A stretch of 64,000 bases of DNA from Pseudomonadota bacterium (GCA_018821535.1 JAHJLV010000027.1:119309-183308), one strand, 5' to 3'. Shown: positions 34,917-45,234, counted from the stretch's first letter. Translations and numbers: made by a program. The notes: generated by a model from the letters alone, not told the origin.

Positions 34917-35660
34917 ATGAATAAAAACACTGTGTGCATCAGCATCATTCTTTTAATTTCTCTGGTACTGCTCTATCTTACACCGCTTCATGCCCAGGAT
35001 GAAAAAAAACTGTCCTTTATTGTCGGCACGCATGCCTCATCAAATGTTACGGATGTCTATTTTAATTTTCTGCAAATTGCCTTTGCGGAACTGGGGTATT
35101 CACTGACCCTGACCAAAGTGCCCATGAAAAGGGCCTATCAGGCTGTTGATACAGGTGAAGCTGACGGTATGGTCATGGTACCCGAAGGTCTGGAAAAAAT
35201 ATATAAAAATATGGTTCTCATCCCGGAACCTTTGACCACCATTCATACTGTGGCCATCACCAATGGCCGCCAGATTGAAATTAAGGGAATGGACAGCATA
35301 AAACACTATACTGTGGGAATTATAAGGGGATATACCATTGCGGAAAAACTGACCCAGGGCATCAACCGGCAGATCGTGAACGACCATGATTCCCTTTTAA
35401 CCATCCTTGAACTGGGCAGAATTGACATTGCCATTGCCATGAAACGGGAAACTCTCAGATTTTTAAAAGAATTTCCCAAATATGAAAATATCACCCTTCT
35501 TGAACCGCCGTTATACTCTATAGGGCTGTTCCCCTGTCTGAACAAAAAGCATGCACCGCTTGTGGATCAGATCACCCCTGTCATCAAACGGCTGATCCAT
35601 GAAAAGGTTCTCGAAGAATTGTATAAGCCATATGATGTCCAGCCGGAAAAAAAAATTTAA
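34917..35660 (+). CDS. Periplasmic substrate-binding protein (SBP family 3-like)
   Basis: A 247-residue exported protein: signal peptide MNKNTVCISIILLISLVLLYLTPLHAQ, then a bilobed binding-protein core (KLSFIVGTHASSNVTDVYFNFLQIAFAELGY, KVPMKRAYQAVDTGEADGMVM, YTVGIIRGYTIAEKL, LLTILELGRIDIAIAM). It resembles extracellular solute-binding proteins of family 3, which bind amino acids or small ligands. No ABC permease is nearby. It lies 12 bases before the giant kinase-GGDEF gene, so a role as ligand sensor for that pathway, rather than transport, is possible (inference). AAAGGA lies before the ATG. Confidence 0.8.
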   Translation: MNKNTVCISIILLISLVLLYLTPLHAQDEKKLSFIVGTHASSNVTDVYFNFLQIAFAELGYSLTLTKVPMKRAYQAVDTGEADGMVMVPEGLEKIYKNMVLIPEPLTTIHTVAITNGRQIEIKGMDSIKHYTVGIIRGYTIAEKLTQGINRQIVNDHDSLLTILELGRIDIAIAMKRETLRFLKEFPKYENITLLEPPLYSIGLFPCLNKKHAPLVDQITPVIKRLIHEKVLEELYKPYDVQPEKKI

Positions 35661-35672
35661 AGGAAAATAACC

Positions 35673-38600
35673 ATGGCCCCCGTTTCAGTGCAGGATGAAG
35701 CAGCAGCCCAGGAACAGTTTCCCACCCATGAAGTTGATGCGGTTGTGTTTTATGGCGATCCAACCCGTATTTATAAAGCGCGCAGACGGTCCAACGGCAT
35801 GCCGGTCATGCTCAAGACGCTGTGCAGCGAACGTACTGTCAGAGAAGCGTCTGCGCTTTTAAAACATGAATACGAAATGGCCCGGCGGCTGGATGTTCCC
35901 GGCGTTATCCAGGTTTTTTCTCTGGAGCGGCATAATAACCTGCCGGTGATTGAGCTGGAGGATTTTGGCGGCAATTCCCTGAATAATATCGCCAGCCAGC
36001 GCAGACTGTTTCTGGAAGAAATTCTGAATATTGCCATTCAGATTTGCCGGGGACTTGCAGAAATCCATGCCGCCAATATTATTCACAAAGACATCAACCC
36101 GTCCAATATTATCTATAATGCTGACACCGGCGTGGCCAAAATCATTGATTTCGGCATTTCCACACGCTTAACCCGGGAGCAGGCAGCCCTTACCAGTACG
36201 CAGGGGTTTGAGGGCAGCCTTCCGTATATTTCACCGGAACAGACCGGCCGCATGAACCGTTCCATTGATTACCGTACTGATTTTTATTCTCTCGGAGTGA
36301 CACTTTACGAACTTGTGGCTGGCCGGCCTCTTTTTATTGTGAATGAACCCATTGAATGGTTTCACTGCCATATTGCCCGACAGCCCGATTCCCTGACGCA
36401 GATCAATCCGGATATTCCCGGGCCGGTTTGCGACATTATCATGAAGCTGCTGGCAAAAACAGCTGAAGACCGGTACCAGAGTGCCCAGGGAATCCAGGCG
36501 GATCTGCAGCAATGCCTGGATCAGCTGAACGCAACCGGCACCATTGCGCTGTTTACAATAGCACAACAGGATATTTCCGACCGGTTTCAGATTCCCCAGC
36601 GTCTGTACGGCCGGGATAAGGAAATAAAACAGCTGCTGACAAATTTTGAAACCGTCAGCTGCGGCAAATGCAAAATGGTGCTGATCTCCGGATATTCCGG
36701 CATTGGAAAAACCTGCCTTATCAGAGAAATTTACAAACCTGTCACAGAACGCCGTGGTCATTTTGTTTCCGGTAAATTTGATCAGCTTCACCGAAATATC
36801 CCCTACAGTGCACTGGCAGCCGCCCTGCGTGATCTGGTCCGGCAGCTGCTGACCGCTCCCGAATCAGAACTGGCCCGGTGGCGGGCAAAGATACTGGATG
36901 CGGTGGGGATAAACGACCAGCTCATCATCGACATGATTCGGGAGCTGGGACTGATCATCGGCGAACAACCGGCTGTCCCGAAGCTTTCCCCTCTTGAGGC
37001 GGAACAGCGGTTTCACCATGTTTTCCTGGAGTTTATCCAGGTTTTCTGTGACTCCCGGCATCCGCTGGTCATTTTTCTGGATGACTTACAGTGGGCAGAC
37101 AGCGCCAGCATGCGTCTGCTCGATTTGCTGACCCGGGATGAATCCGGCACAACCCATCTGCTGTTGATCGGTGCATACCGCGACAATGAGGTTCAGGCAG
37201 GGCACCCGGTTGCTGTCTGGCTCAAGGAACTTCGCCAGCGGGATCTGGAGCTGGAGGAAATCCGGTTGGTCCCCCTTGATTTTAATCATTTATCCGACCT
37301 GCTGTGCGACACCCTTGATTCTGACCCGAAAAGCGTTGAGCTTCTGGCGCAGATTCTTGAACAGAAAACTGCCGGAAATCCTTTTTTTGCCGAAGAATTT
37401 CTCAAGGCGCTTCACCAGGCGGATTTAATCAATTATTCGCGCACTGAAGACAAATGGACCTGGGATATCATCAGCATTATTGATAAAGGCATGACCGATA
37501 ATGTCGTGGAACTGATGACAGCAAAGCTGCAGCGTCTGCGGCCGGAAAGTCTGGAGCTGCTGAAACTGGCAGCCTGTATCGGTTTTCGTTTTCCCTTAAA
37601 GGCATTGGCCATCGTGTCTGAACTGCCCCCTGCCCAAGTGGCCCAATATCTGCAGGAAGGCATGACCGAGGGACTGATTGCGCCCATTGGCGAGGCCTAT
37701 CAGATGCTTGAAATTGAAAAATCCCCGGATCTTGACCAGATCACCATGGAACTGGCCTTTGCCCACGACCGTATTCACCAGGCTGCATATGCCCTTTTAA
37801 ATCCAGAAGACAAAAGCTGCGCCCATTTAAAGATCGGCCGCCTCCTGCAAAGCAGCCTGACACCGGCCCAGCAGGAAGACCTTATATTTGAAATCACCAA
37901 TCATCTGAATTTAGGAATGAATCTGATAACTGTGCCGGCTGAGCGTCAGGCATTATGCCGGCTGAATTTAAATGCCGGAAAGCATGCCAAGCGTTCCAAC
38001 GCCTACCAGACCGCCTTTGATCATTTCAAAACAGCCTTGCAATTATTGCATGATGTGTACCAGGAAGATGCCTGGCAAAAAGAATATTCAATGACCCTGG
38101 AACTTTACACTCAAGCCGCAGACACAGCCTATCTTACCGGCAGGTACGAAGAAATGGACCTGTTGCTGGAAACAGGCATTGCCCGGGCAGACAATTTGCT
38201 GGACAAAGTCAAGCTCCACCTGGTGCAGATCAGTGCCTGCATGTCCCGGGGACTTTTGATTGACGCCATCAATATTGCCAGACCGGTTCTTGCGCAACTG
38301 GGACACCGCTATCCGATGCACCCTAAAAAATGGCATGTCATTGTAAAATTGCTTGCACTCAAATGGACGTTGCGAAACACAACTGTCGAAGATATCCGCA
38401 AAATTCCGGAAGCCAGTGATCCCAGGCATCGGGCTGCCATGGCCATTGGCCAGCGCATCGGCAGTGCAGTCATGTTTTCCCAGGCAAATCTGCTTCCTTT
38501 GATGATTTTTAACGGGGTTAAAGTTTCAGTAAAAAAGGGTCATACCCCTGAATCCCTGACCACATACGGTGCATTTGGCATGATACTGGCTGAATCCTTA

Positions 38601-40673
38601 GGAGAAGTTGACCGCGGCCTGGCATTTGCCCGGCTGGGGCTGGAACTGATGGAGCCACTTAAGGCAAAACCCCTGGAAGGCCGGATACACCATGTTTATC
38701 ACGCCCTGGTTCGTCACTGGAAAGAGCCGCTGAAAAACAGTCTGGAACCGCTTCATGAAACATTCAAACTCTGTCTGGAAAACGGCGATTTTGAATACGC
38801 TGCCCATGCCGCAGTCCTGCGGCTGGGATATATGTTTGAAGCTGGTAAAGATTTGAAACAGTTACAGGATGAAGTGCTTGAGATCCAGGCCATCATGAAA
38901 CCGCTCAGACAAGGCCCGCGAATCCATTATTTAAAAAGCATGCTGCAGAAAATAGACAACCTGACTGGAAATTCAGAGAATCCGGCTGTTTTAAAGGGAC
39001 AGTTTTATGACATTGATGAAATGACACGCATCCATAAAAATGCCATGGATAAAAGCCAGGTCATCTCAGACTATATGAACCAGATATTTCTCTGCTATTA
39101 TTTTGGACATCATGCACAGGCCCTCACCTTTCTGGACAGCGGAGAAGCCCTTGCCCACAGCAGCTCGAACGGCATGTATTATGAGGTATCATACTGCCTG
39201 CTGGATTCTCTGGTGCGGCTGGCCAATATTCCGAACGCCGATAAAACCGCCGGGAAAAAACTGTTCCGGCAGGTAAAAAGCAACCAGGCCAGATTAAACC
39301 GCTGGGCAAACGCCAATCCGGATAACTGCCTGAACAAACACAAACTGGTAAAAGCCGAACAGCTTCGGGTTTCAGGCCATGATTTTAAAGCCCATGAATT
39401 GTATGATGAATCTATTCTTCTTGCGCATAAACAGGGGTTCATCCATGAAGAAGCCCTGGCCAGTGAATTATGCGGCATCATGCATGCAACTGCCGGCAGA
39501 ACAACCCTTGCACACCCCTATCTTGCCCGGGCCCGGGACCTGTATTTTCACTGGGGGGCCAAAGCCAAAGCAGACGATATGGAACAGCACTATCCGCAGA
39601 TTATTGAAAAAACACATCGGCAAAGTGATGCCACAACCACCTGGGGCACCACCCGCACGAATATTGATGTGGGCTCACTGATCAAGGCGTTGAAAGCCAT
39701 TGTTGACCAGACCGTGCACAGTCGCATGCTTGAAACCATCATCTCCACCGCTCTGGAGTTTGCCGGCGCCCAGAAAGGAGCGCTTTTACTGCGCACACCG
39801 GATAACGAGCTGGCCATAGAAGCGGAATCAACAGTGGATGATGATGCACCGCTTGTTCTGCAGTCCATTCCCATCACAGCCTCAAAATTGCCGGAAGCCG
39901 TCATCAATTATGTCCGCAGAACCCGGTCAAGCATTGTTATCGGGGATGCACAAAACCCAAATGACCAGATACCCGGACTCAATAAAGATCCCTATATCCT
40001 GGATCAAAACATTCGATCCCTTCTGTGTCTTCCCATCCACACGGAAAACAATGAACAGAACCATCTGATCGGTATTCTCTATCTTGAAAACAATCGGGCC
40101 ACAGATACCTTTACCCAGGAACGCTTTGATACACTGGAAATTATCTGTCTGGCCGCAGCAGGCCGTCTGGAATTATCCCGAAAAGCCGTTATTGACGGGT
40201 TGACCGGATTATATAATCATGATTATTTTCAGAACTCTCTGACCCAGGAATTTTCATCTGCCCGGCGGCATGATCATAATTTATCCCTGGTCATGATCGA
40301 TATTGATCATTTTAAAAAATTCAATGATACCTGGGGCCACCAGGCCGGGGACCTGGTGCTCAAAGAAGTGGCCCAGGTGATCAAATCCTCCTGCCGGATC
40401 AGCGACACCGTTGCCAGATACGGCGGAGAGGAGATGGCAGTAATTTTACGCATGGCTATAGATGATACTGCCCAGATGGTTGCCGAGCGTATCCGCAAAG
40501 CAGTGGAAAATCTGCGGATTGTTTATAATGATGAGCTGCTGTCAGTCACAATCAGTCTTGGAATGGCCACCATGGGGCCTGACATCACGGATAAGGATGA
40601 TCTTATCCGATCTGCCGATATAGCGCTGTATCGCTCCAAATCTGACGGGCGCAACCGGTTGACGGTCTGTTAA
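35673..40673 (+). CDS. Ser/Thr protein kinase-AAA ATPase-GAF-GGDEF signalling protein
   Basis: A 1666-residue cytoplasmic protein. The N-terminal kinase domain (~25-290) has ATP-binding Lys 48, catalytic HKDINPSN (Asp 140) and DFG (Asp 159). Next comes a STAND-like AAA ATPase (Walker A GYSGIGKT, Lys 346; FLDDLQWAD), then a long helical repeat region (~650-1330), a GAF domain (~1340-1500) and a GGDEF domain. The GGDEF signature reads GGEEM (1584-1588) and is otherwise complete (IDIDHFKKFNDTWGHQAGD), so cyclic di-GMP synthesis is plausible. Related proteins usually end in a histidine kinase; a GGDEF end directly links phosphorylation/ATPase sensing to c-di-GMP. It is co-transcribed with the binding protein 12 bases upstream. 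Confidence 0.92.
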   Translation: MAPVSVQDEAAAQEQFPTHEVDAVVFYGDPTRIYKARRRSNGMPVMLKTLCSERTVREASALLKHEYEMARRLDVPGVIQVFSLERHNNLPVIELEDFGGNSLNNIASQRRLFLEEILNIAIQICRGLAEIHAANIIHKDINPSNIIYNADTGVAKIIDFGISTRLTREQAALTSTQGFEGSLPYISPEQTGRMNRSIDYRTDFYSLGVTLYELVAGRPLFIVNEPIEWFHCHIARQPDSLTQINPDIPGPVCDIIMKLLAKTAEDRYQSAQGIQADLQQCLDQLNATGTIALFTIAQQDISDRFQIPQRLYGRDKEIKQLLTNFETVSCGKCKMVLISGYSGIGKTCLIREIYKPVTERRGHFVSGKFDQLHRNIPYSALAAALRDLVRQLLTAPESELARWRAKILDAVGINDQLIIDMIRELGLIIGEQPAVPKLSPLEAEQRFHHVFLEFIQVFCDSRHPLVIFLDDLQWADSASMRLLDLLTRDESGTTHLLLIGAYRDNEVQAGHPVAVWLKELRQRDLELEEIRLVPLDFNHLSDLLCDTLDSDPKSVELLAQILEQKTAGNPFFAEEFLKALHQADLINYSRTEDKWTWDIISIIDKGMTDNVVELMTAKLQRLRPESLELLKLAACIGFRFPLKALAIVSELPPAQVAQYLQEGMTEGLIAPIGEAYQMLEIEKSPDLDQITMELAFAHDRIHQAAYALLNPEDKSCAHLKIGRLLQSSLTPAQQEDLIFEITNHLNLGMNLITVPAERQALCRLNLNAGKHAKRSNAYQTAFDHFKTALQLLHDVYQEDAWQKEYSMTLELYTQAADTAYLTGRYEEMDLLLETGIARADNLLDKVKLHLVQISACMSRGLLIDAINIARPVLAQLGHRYPMHPKKWHVIVKLLALKWTLRNTTVEDIRKIPEASDPRHRAAMAIGQRIGSAVMFSQANLLPLMIFNGVKVSVKKGHTPESLTTYGAFGMILAESLGEVDRGLAFARLGLELMEPLKAKPLEGRIHHVYHALVRHWKEPLKNSLEPLHETFKLCLENGDFEYAAHAAVLRLGYMFEAGKDLKQLQDEVLEIQAIMKPLRQGPRIHYLKSMLQKIDNLTGNSENPAVLKGQFYDIDEMTRIHKNAMDKSQVISDYMNQIFLCYYFGHHAQALTFLDSGEALAHSSSNGMYYEVSYCLLDSLVRLANIPNADKTAGKKLFRQVKSNQARLNRWANANPDNCLNKHKLVKAEQLRVSGHDFKAHELYDESILLAHKQGFIHEEALASELCGIMHATAGRTTLAHPYLARARDLYFHWGAKAKADDMEQHYPQIIEKTHRQSDATTTWGTTRTNIDVGSLIKALKAIVDQTVHSRMLETIISTALEFAGAQKGALLLRTPDNELAIEAESTVDDDAPLVLQSIPITASKLPEAVINYVRRTRSSIVIGDAQNPNDQIPGLNKDPYILDQNIRSLLCLPIHTENNEQNHLIGILYLENNRATDTFTQERFDTLEIICLAAAGRLELSRKAVIDGLTGLYNHDYFQNSLTQEFSSARRHDHNLSLVMIDIDHFKKFNDTWGHQAGDLVLKEVAQVIKSSCRISDTVARYGGEEMAVILRMAIDDTAQMVAERIRKAVENLRIVYNDELLSVTISLGMATMGPDITDKDDLIRSADIALYRSKSDGRNRLTVC

Positions 40674-40708
40674 AAGAATGAACGTCCCGCCTGAACATGC
40701 CTGCCGGC

Positions 40709-41599
40709 TCAGGATGTAAAAAGAGTTGAAAGTTTTTTCACCGCATCCGGGGTGATCTGGCCCTGCTGTTTTGCAATGTCAAGGGTATGACTGCCCAAAA
40801 GCCGGTACAGGCTTGAAAACTGCGGAAGTTTTTTATCAATATCCACAAGATGCCGGGAAACAATTTCATCATCGCCCCGGGCCACAGGACCTGTCAGCGC
40901 GTCAATACTTCCCCTTGCCTTGATATTTCCCAATGTCCCCATGATCAGGGGTTCTAAAATTTCATATGCATTTTCTTCCGAGATATCCGCAGCTTTCAAA
41001 AGCTGGAGCGCAAAATGCTCCACCGTCACCAGATAATTGGAGGCCACAACAGCTGCTGCATGGTATACGGTTTTGGCATCTGTGGGGATGGTAAAAAAAT
41101 TGGCCTTTAAGGCATTCACAATTTCCTTTCCCAGCTCAACCGCAGCCGCATCGCCTTCAATGGAAATATTAATTCCCTTAAACGGAGATTCCTGGCCGGT
41201 TTCATAAGGTGCAAAAGACTGGAGCGGATGAATGGAACCCACATGCGCCATATTTGATTTTGCAGACACCAGAATACTGGACGACAACGCCCCGGACAGA
41301 TGAAACACCATTGCGTCTTTTTGAAATCCATTTTTTGATGCAATGCGCTCGCACACCGATTCTATGACGGTATCCGGAGTGGTGATAAAGACGATGGGGC
41401 AAGACTTTGCCACATCAACCGGATCTTCATATACCCTGCCGGTTCCGACAAATTCACAGGCGGTTTTTGCAGATTCTAGGTGTTTGCTTGAAAACGCCTT
41501 TGCCTCAAATCCCTGCCGGGAAAGAAACACTGCAAGACAAATCCCCAGCCTGCCGCATCCGATAATGCCAAACACCATGTTTTTGTTATTTATATTCAT
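40709..41599 (-). CDS. Rossmann / DUF2520 oxidoreductase, candidate ketopantoate reductase
   Basis: A 296-residue protein. An N-terminal NAD(P)-binding Rossmann domain ([22 protein letters not shown]) is followed by a DUF2520 C-terminal helical domain ([48 protein letters not shown]). The GHIHPLQSF-like site ([14 protein letters not shown]) is characteristic. The family resembles ketopantoate and F420-type reductases. Its first 14 bases overlap the end of panB, so it is translationally linked to pantothenate synthesis; reduction of ketopantoate, PanB's product, is a strong inference. A DUF2520-like enzyme called PanG has this role in Francisella, as far as I recall. The start is not well fixed; no clear ribosome site is seen. 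Confidence 0.82.
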   Translation of the reverse strand: MNINNKNMVFGIIGCGRLGICLAVFLSRQGFEAKAFSSKHLESAKTACEFVGTGRVYEDPVDVAKSCPIVFITTPDTVIESVCERIASKNGFQKDAMVFHLSGALSSSILVSAKSNMAHVGSIHPLQSFAPYETGQESPFKGINISIEGDAAAVELGKEIVNALKANFFTIPTDAKTVYHAAAVVASNYLVTVEHFALQLLKAADISEENAYEILEPLIMGTLGNIKARGSIDALTGPVARGDDEIVSRHLVDIDKKLPQFSSLYRLLGSHTLDIAKQQGQITPDAVKKLSTLFTS

Positions 41600-42377
41600 A
41601 TTCTTTTGACGGAAACTGCCCGCCTTTCACCTCTTTGATATATTGATCCAGACCCTTTTTTGCCTCGCCTGCAAGATCTGCATATTTTTTAACAAATTTG
41701 GGCAGGAACCGGTTATTGATGCCAAGCATATCATGAAGCACCAGAATCTGGCCATCACAATCCGCACCTGCCCCGATGCCAATGGTGGGAATGGTGAGTG
41801 TCCGGGTAATCTTTTTTGCAATATCAGATGGTATCCCTTCCAGAACCACAGAAAAGGCCCCGGCATCCTGAACATTTCCAGCATCTTTGAGCAGCCGGTC
41901 TTCATCCCGTTGAACTTTAAATCCACCCATCTGGTGCACGGACTGAGGCGTAAGCCCGATATGGGCCTGAACCGGAATGCCTGCTTTTGAAAGGGCAGTG
42001 ATCACAGGACACACATCTGCGCCACCTTCCAGTTTTACTGCAGCGGCACCGGCTTCTTTTAAAAACCTGCCGGCATTTTCAACCGCTTTGTCCAAAGCCC
42101 CGTGATAGGACATGAAGGGCATATCACCGATCACCATGGAATACTGGCAGGCTCTGGATACCATGGATGTATGATAAATCATTTCATCCATGGTCACCGG
42201 CAGGGTGTTTTCCTTGCCCTGAACCACCATGCCCAGAGAATCCCCCACCAGGATAATGTCAATTCCCGCCTGATCCAGCATGCCTGCAAACGGATAATCA
42301 TATGCAGTCAACGCGGTGATTTTCTGCCCCTCTTTTTTCATTTTCATCAATGTTGATGTTGTTATTTTTGACGGCAT
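41586..42377 (-). CDS. panB: 3-methyl-2-oxobutanoate hydroxymethyltransferase
   Basis: A 263-residue PanB of standard length. It makes ketopantoate from 2-oxoisovalerate and methylene-tetrahydrofolate, the first step to pantothenate and CoA. Motifs: [73 protein letters not shown] (metal and substrate loop), and [30 protein letters not shown] seven bases before ATG 42377 fixes the start. It is 16 bases after the acyl-CoA synthetase gene and overlaps the DUF2520 gene, suggesting a CoA-centred run. panC and panD are not in the window. Confidence 0.95.
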   Translation of the reverse strand: MPSKITTSTLMKMKKEGQKITALTAYDYPFAGMLDQAGIDIILVGDSLGMVVQGKENTLPVTMDEMIYHTSMVSRACQYSMVIGDMPFMSYHGALDKAVENAGRFLKEAGAAAVKLEGGADVCPVITALSKAGIPVQAHIGLTPQSVHQMGGFKVQRDEDRLLKDAGNVQDAGAFSVVLEGIPSDIAKKITRTLTIPTIGIGAGADCDGQILVLHDMLGINNRFLPKFVKKYADLAGEAKKGLDQYIKEVKGGQFPSKEYEYK

Positions 42378-42392
42378 TATTGTCTCCCCAAA

Positions 42393-44582
42393 TTAATGAT
42401 TTTTTCTCCACTGACTGTACTGGCACATCCCCCGGACCGCTTTTACAGCTCTTTCCGGTGAGGAAAAGAAAACACTTTTATACTCACAGCCTTCCACCCG
42501 GTATAAGGTCTTGCTGATTCCATCGGTTAACAGACTGACCCCCAGCACCGGTTTTTGATACTGCTGTGTTAACCGGGCCACATACTGTGTATAATCCTGT
42601 TCAACATCCAGCATCATTTTTCTGAACGCATTTAACTGCAATTCATCTGCATTGGGATCAATTTTTAAAACCGACTGGATCATCTTGTCTCCCAGTATGC
42701 GTTTGCCATGAACGCCCAGATGAAGCACCACATCACATCCATCCCATTTGAGCAGTTCCTCCATACAGATTTTGGCCACCTCAAAATTGCCTTCTCCCAC
42801 AATATCCACCGGATTCTCATGGCTCCAGAACGGTGGCAGTATTTTATTGAGCCGTTCGATAATATCCCTGGACAAATCAGGGACGATCAGTCCGTGCTCC
42901 GCACACAGATCCGCTGTCACAACCCCCCATCCCCCGCCAAGGGTCATGATCGCCACCCGGTTACCCTGAGGCAGCGGCAGGGATGAAAACACCGCTGACA
43001 GATCCAGAAGTTCCATGGGGGCATCCACCTGAATGATCCCGGCCTGTCTGCAGGCGGCATCAAACACTCTGATATCCGATGCCATGGCTCCGGTATGGCT
43101 GGAAGCAGCTTTTTCCCCTGCCTTTGTCCGGCCGCCTTTCAGCACAACCACGGGTTTCTTTTTTGACACCCGTTTTGAACTTTCAAAAAACCGAGCCCCG
43201 TTTTTTACACTTTCAAGATATAACACCACTGTCTTTGTAAGGGTATCAATTTCAAAGGCTTCCATATAATCTTCAATGGTCACCATGGCTTCATTCCCTG
43301 AGCCTGAAAACGCCCGGATGCCTATATCCTTTTGTTCAGCAAATGCCAGAAGCTGGGTTCCCATATTTCCGGACTGGCAGACCAGCACTGTGGAACCGGG
43401 CAGCGGATGAACATGGGACGCACAGCAGTAAAATTGATCATGGGGGTTGCAGATTCCCATGGTATTGGGGCCAAGAAGCAGCATGCCGGCGTCTTTTGAA
43501 AGCTGCACCAGTTTTTCTTCCAGGAGAATCCCGTCTCCGCCGATCTCCCTGAATCCGGAGGTGATCATTAAAAGCCCCTTAACCTTCTTTTTTTCAAGCG
43601 CCGGTATCAATTCCAGCACACGGCTGGCCGGAACCGTCACCACTGCCAGATCAATATCGCCCTCAATTTCACCAATGGAGGCATACACCTTATGGCCGAA
43701 AATTTCTCCACCTTTGGGATTCACAGGATAAATTTTCCCCTTATAATCCTGGGACAGAGTATTGGTCAACAGCATCTGGCCCCATTTTCCCGGCGTGGCT
43801 GATGCCCCGATGAACGCAATGGATTTTGGATAATAGCAGGCCCCAAGCTTTGCAAAATCGATATCAAATGATCGGGCCTGTTTTTTTACCGCCTTTTCAA
43901 GCATAATCAGACCGTCCACTGCCACAGGGGACCCATCCGGGGCAATAATTAAAGGATTGATATCCATCTCCTTTATGTCACAAAATGCAAGGGCCATATC
44001 TGACAGGGCCTTGAGGATTTTTTTAACTGCTTTTTTCTGAACCGCTTTTTCACCCCGGAATGCGCCCAGTAATTTTTTTGAGGATATCTGCTCAAACATA
44101 TCGTCCATATCTGCATCGTCAAGGGGTGCAATTTTAAGCGCAATATCATTCAGTGCCTCGGTCAGCACCCCGCCGACACCAAAGACAATCACCGGCCCGA
44201 ACAGCGGGTCCCTGAACATCCCTGCCATAAACTCCCTGTTTCCGGATACCAGCGGCTGCACTAAAAATCCTTCAAGGGCATTGCCTGCAGCCTGTTTCAT
44301 TTCTCTGACCGCATCCAGAACCTGATTCTCGGTGCCCAGTCCCACACGGACAAGCCCCATTTCCGTCTTGTGCAGCAGGGTTTTGCCTGCGCCTTTAAGC
44401 ACAACGGGAAACCCGGTCTTTGTGCAGGCATCCAGCACACTTGTCTCATCCACAGCCCAGTGCTCTGATACCACCGGGATATCAAAGCGTTTAAAAATGT
44501 TTTTTGCTTCATCTTCACCCAGAGAAAAAGAAGCAGACAAAAGTTTTTCATCAATCAGTGTGTGAATATCAGAATAGTTCAT
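42393..44582 (-). CDS. ADP-forming acyl-CoA synthetase, fused beta-alpha subunits
   Basis: A 729-residue nucleoside-diphosphate-forming acid-CoA ligase. Residues ~15-230 are the ATP-grasp (beta) part (VVLKGAGKTLLHKTEMGLVRVGL, DINPLIIAPDGSPVAVD). From ~245 on come the CoA-binding and ligase (alpha) domains (SIAFIGASATPGKWGQ, LLGPNTMGICNP), with the phosphohistidine in ASSHTGAMASD. The reaction is acyl-CoA + ADP + Pi to acid + ATP + CoA, giving ATP from acyl-CoAs such as acetyl-, propionyl- or aryl-CoA; direction and substrate are open. Beta-before-alpha order is one of the known arrangements. It begins one base before the end of the TetR gene (adjacent, coupled) and is probably controlled by it. 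Confidence 0.9.
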   Translation of the reverse strand: MNYSDIHTLIDEKLLSASFSLGEDEAKNIFKRFDIPVVSEHWAVDETSVLDACTKTGFPVVLKGAGKTLLHKTEMGLVRVGLGTENQVLDAVREMKQAAGNALEGFLVQPLVSGNREFMAGMFRDPLFGPVIVFGVGGVLTEALNDIALKIAPLDDADMDDMFEQISSKKLLGAFRGEKAVQKKAVKKILKALSDMALAFCDIKEMDINPLIIAPDGSPVAVDGLIMLEKAVKKQARSFDIDFAKLGACYYPKSIAFIGASATPGKWGQMLLTNTLSQDYKGKIYPVNPKGGEIFGHKVYASIGEIEGDIDLAVVTVPASRVLELIPALEKKKVKGLLMITSGFREIGGDGILLEEKLVQLSKDAGMLLLGPNTMGICNPHDQFYCCASHVHPLPGSTVLVCQSGNMGTQLLAFAEQKDIGIRAFSGSGNEAMVTIEDYMEAFEIDTLTKTVVLYLESVKNGARFFESSKRVSKKKPVVVLKGGRTKAGEKAASSHTGAMASDIRVFDAACRQAGIIQVDAPMELLDLSAVFSSLPLPQGNRVAIMTLGGGWGVVTADLCAEHGLIVPDLSRDIIERLNKILPPFWSHENPVDIVGEGNFEVAKICMEELLKWDGCDVVLHLGVHGKRILGDKMIQSVLKIDPNADELQLNAFRKMMLDVEQDYTQYVARLTQQYQKPVLGVSLLTDGISKTLYRVEGCEYKSVFFSSPERAVKAVRGMCQYSQWRKNH

Positions 44583-45176
44583 TTATGCTTTTGCTCCATT
44601 AAATACGATATTGGCAATCCCCGAAGACACATCATCAATATCAAGTTCTTTTCCAAAAATGATTTCGCCCAGACAGGCATGTTCAATCGCGCCCAGAATG
44701 ACTTTGCGAAGCGTCAGGGCATCCACATCCGGTTTGAGCTCTCCGGTTTTAATCCCGTTTTCGATAATCTCAAGTATGGTCCGTGAATATTTCCGGACCA
44801 TTTCATAGGCGCAGGAATCAAAAAATTCCAGAGAATTGCGAACTTCAAGCAAAAGGATTTTAGAGAAAATTCTGTTTTCAGCATAACTTTCCAGACTTGA
44901 AAAAATTACCACCTCAAGCTGTTCAATACAAGTTTTTTCATTGGCAATGCGATTTTCAATCTTGGCCTGAAATTCAAAAAAATGTTCATTCAACACCTGG
45001 TAGAGTAAATCTTTTTTATCCTTAAAATACTTATAGATTAATCCTTCTGTCACCCGGGCATTACTGGCGATTTCCGCGGTTGTAATGGAATGAAAATCTT
45101 TTTGCGCCATTAAACCGGAAAAAGATTTCATTATTTTTATTCTGCCCGGCGGATTTGTCTTTCCTTTATGTTTCAT
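44583..45176 (-). CDS. TetR-family transcriptional regulator
   Basis: A regulator of about 197 residues. The N-terminal DNA-binding helix-turn-helix is clear (IKIMKSFSGLMAQKDFHSITTAEIASNARVTEGLIYKYFKDKKDLLYQVL is the usual TetR pattern). The C-terminal ligand domain (ILLLEVRNSLEFFDS, ALTLRKVILGAIEHACLGEIIFG) resembles FadR/acyl-CoA-responsive members. ATG 45176 is chosen over 45230 because AAGG lies ~7 bases upstream and the operator would otherwise fall within the gene. It directly precedes the acyl-CoA synthetase, and a palindrome lies about 45 bases upstream, so autoregulation with release by an acyl-CoA is the simplest model (inference). Confidence 0.88.
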   Translation of the reverse strand: MKHKGKTNPPGRIKIMKSFSGLMAQKDFHSITTAEIASNARVTEGLIYKYFKDKKDLLYQVLNEHFFEFQAKIENRIANEKTCIEQLEVVIFSSLESYAENRIFSKILLLEVRNSLEFFDSCAYEMVRKYSRTILEIIENGIKTGELKPDVDALTLRKVILGAIEHACLGEIIFGKELDIDDVSSGIANIVFNGAKA

Positions 45177-45219
45177 GCGCTGCCTTTTTATAACCGTGGT
45201 AAATACATATTTCATAGAG

Positions 45220-45234
45220 GTAAGTAACACTTAC
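45220..45234. promoter_or_regulatory. Likely TetR operator
   Basis: GTAAGT-AAC-ACTTAC is a perfect 6+3+6 palindrome 44 bases upstream of the TetR start. Position and shape fit an autoregulatory operator of this family. Confidence 0.55.
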
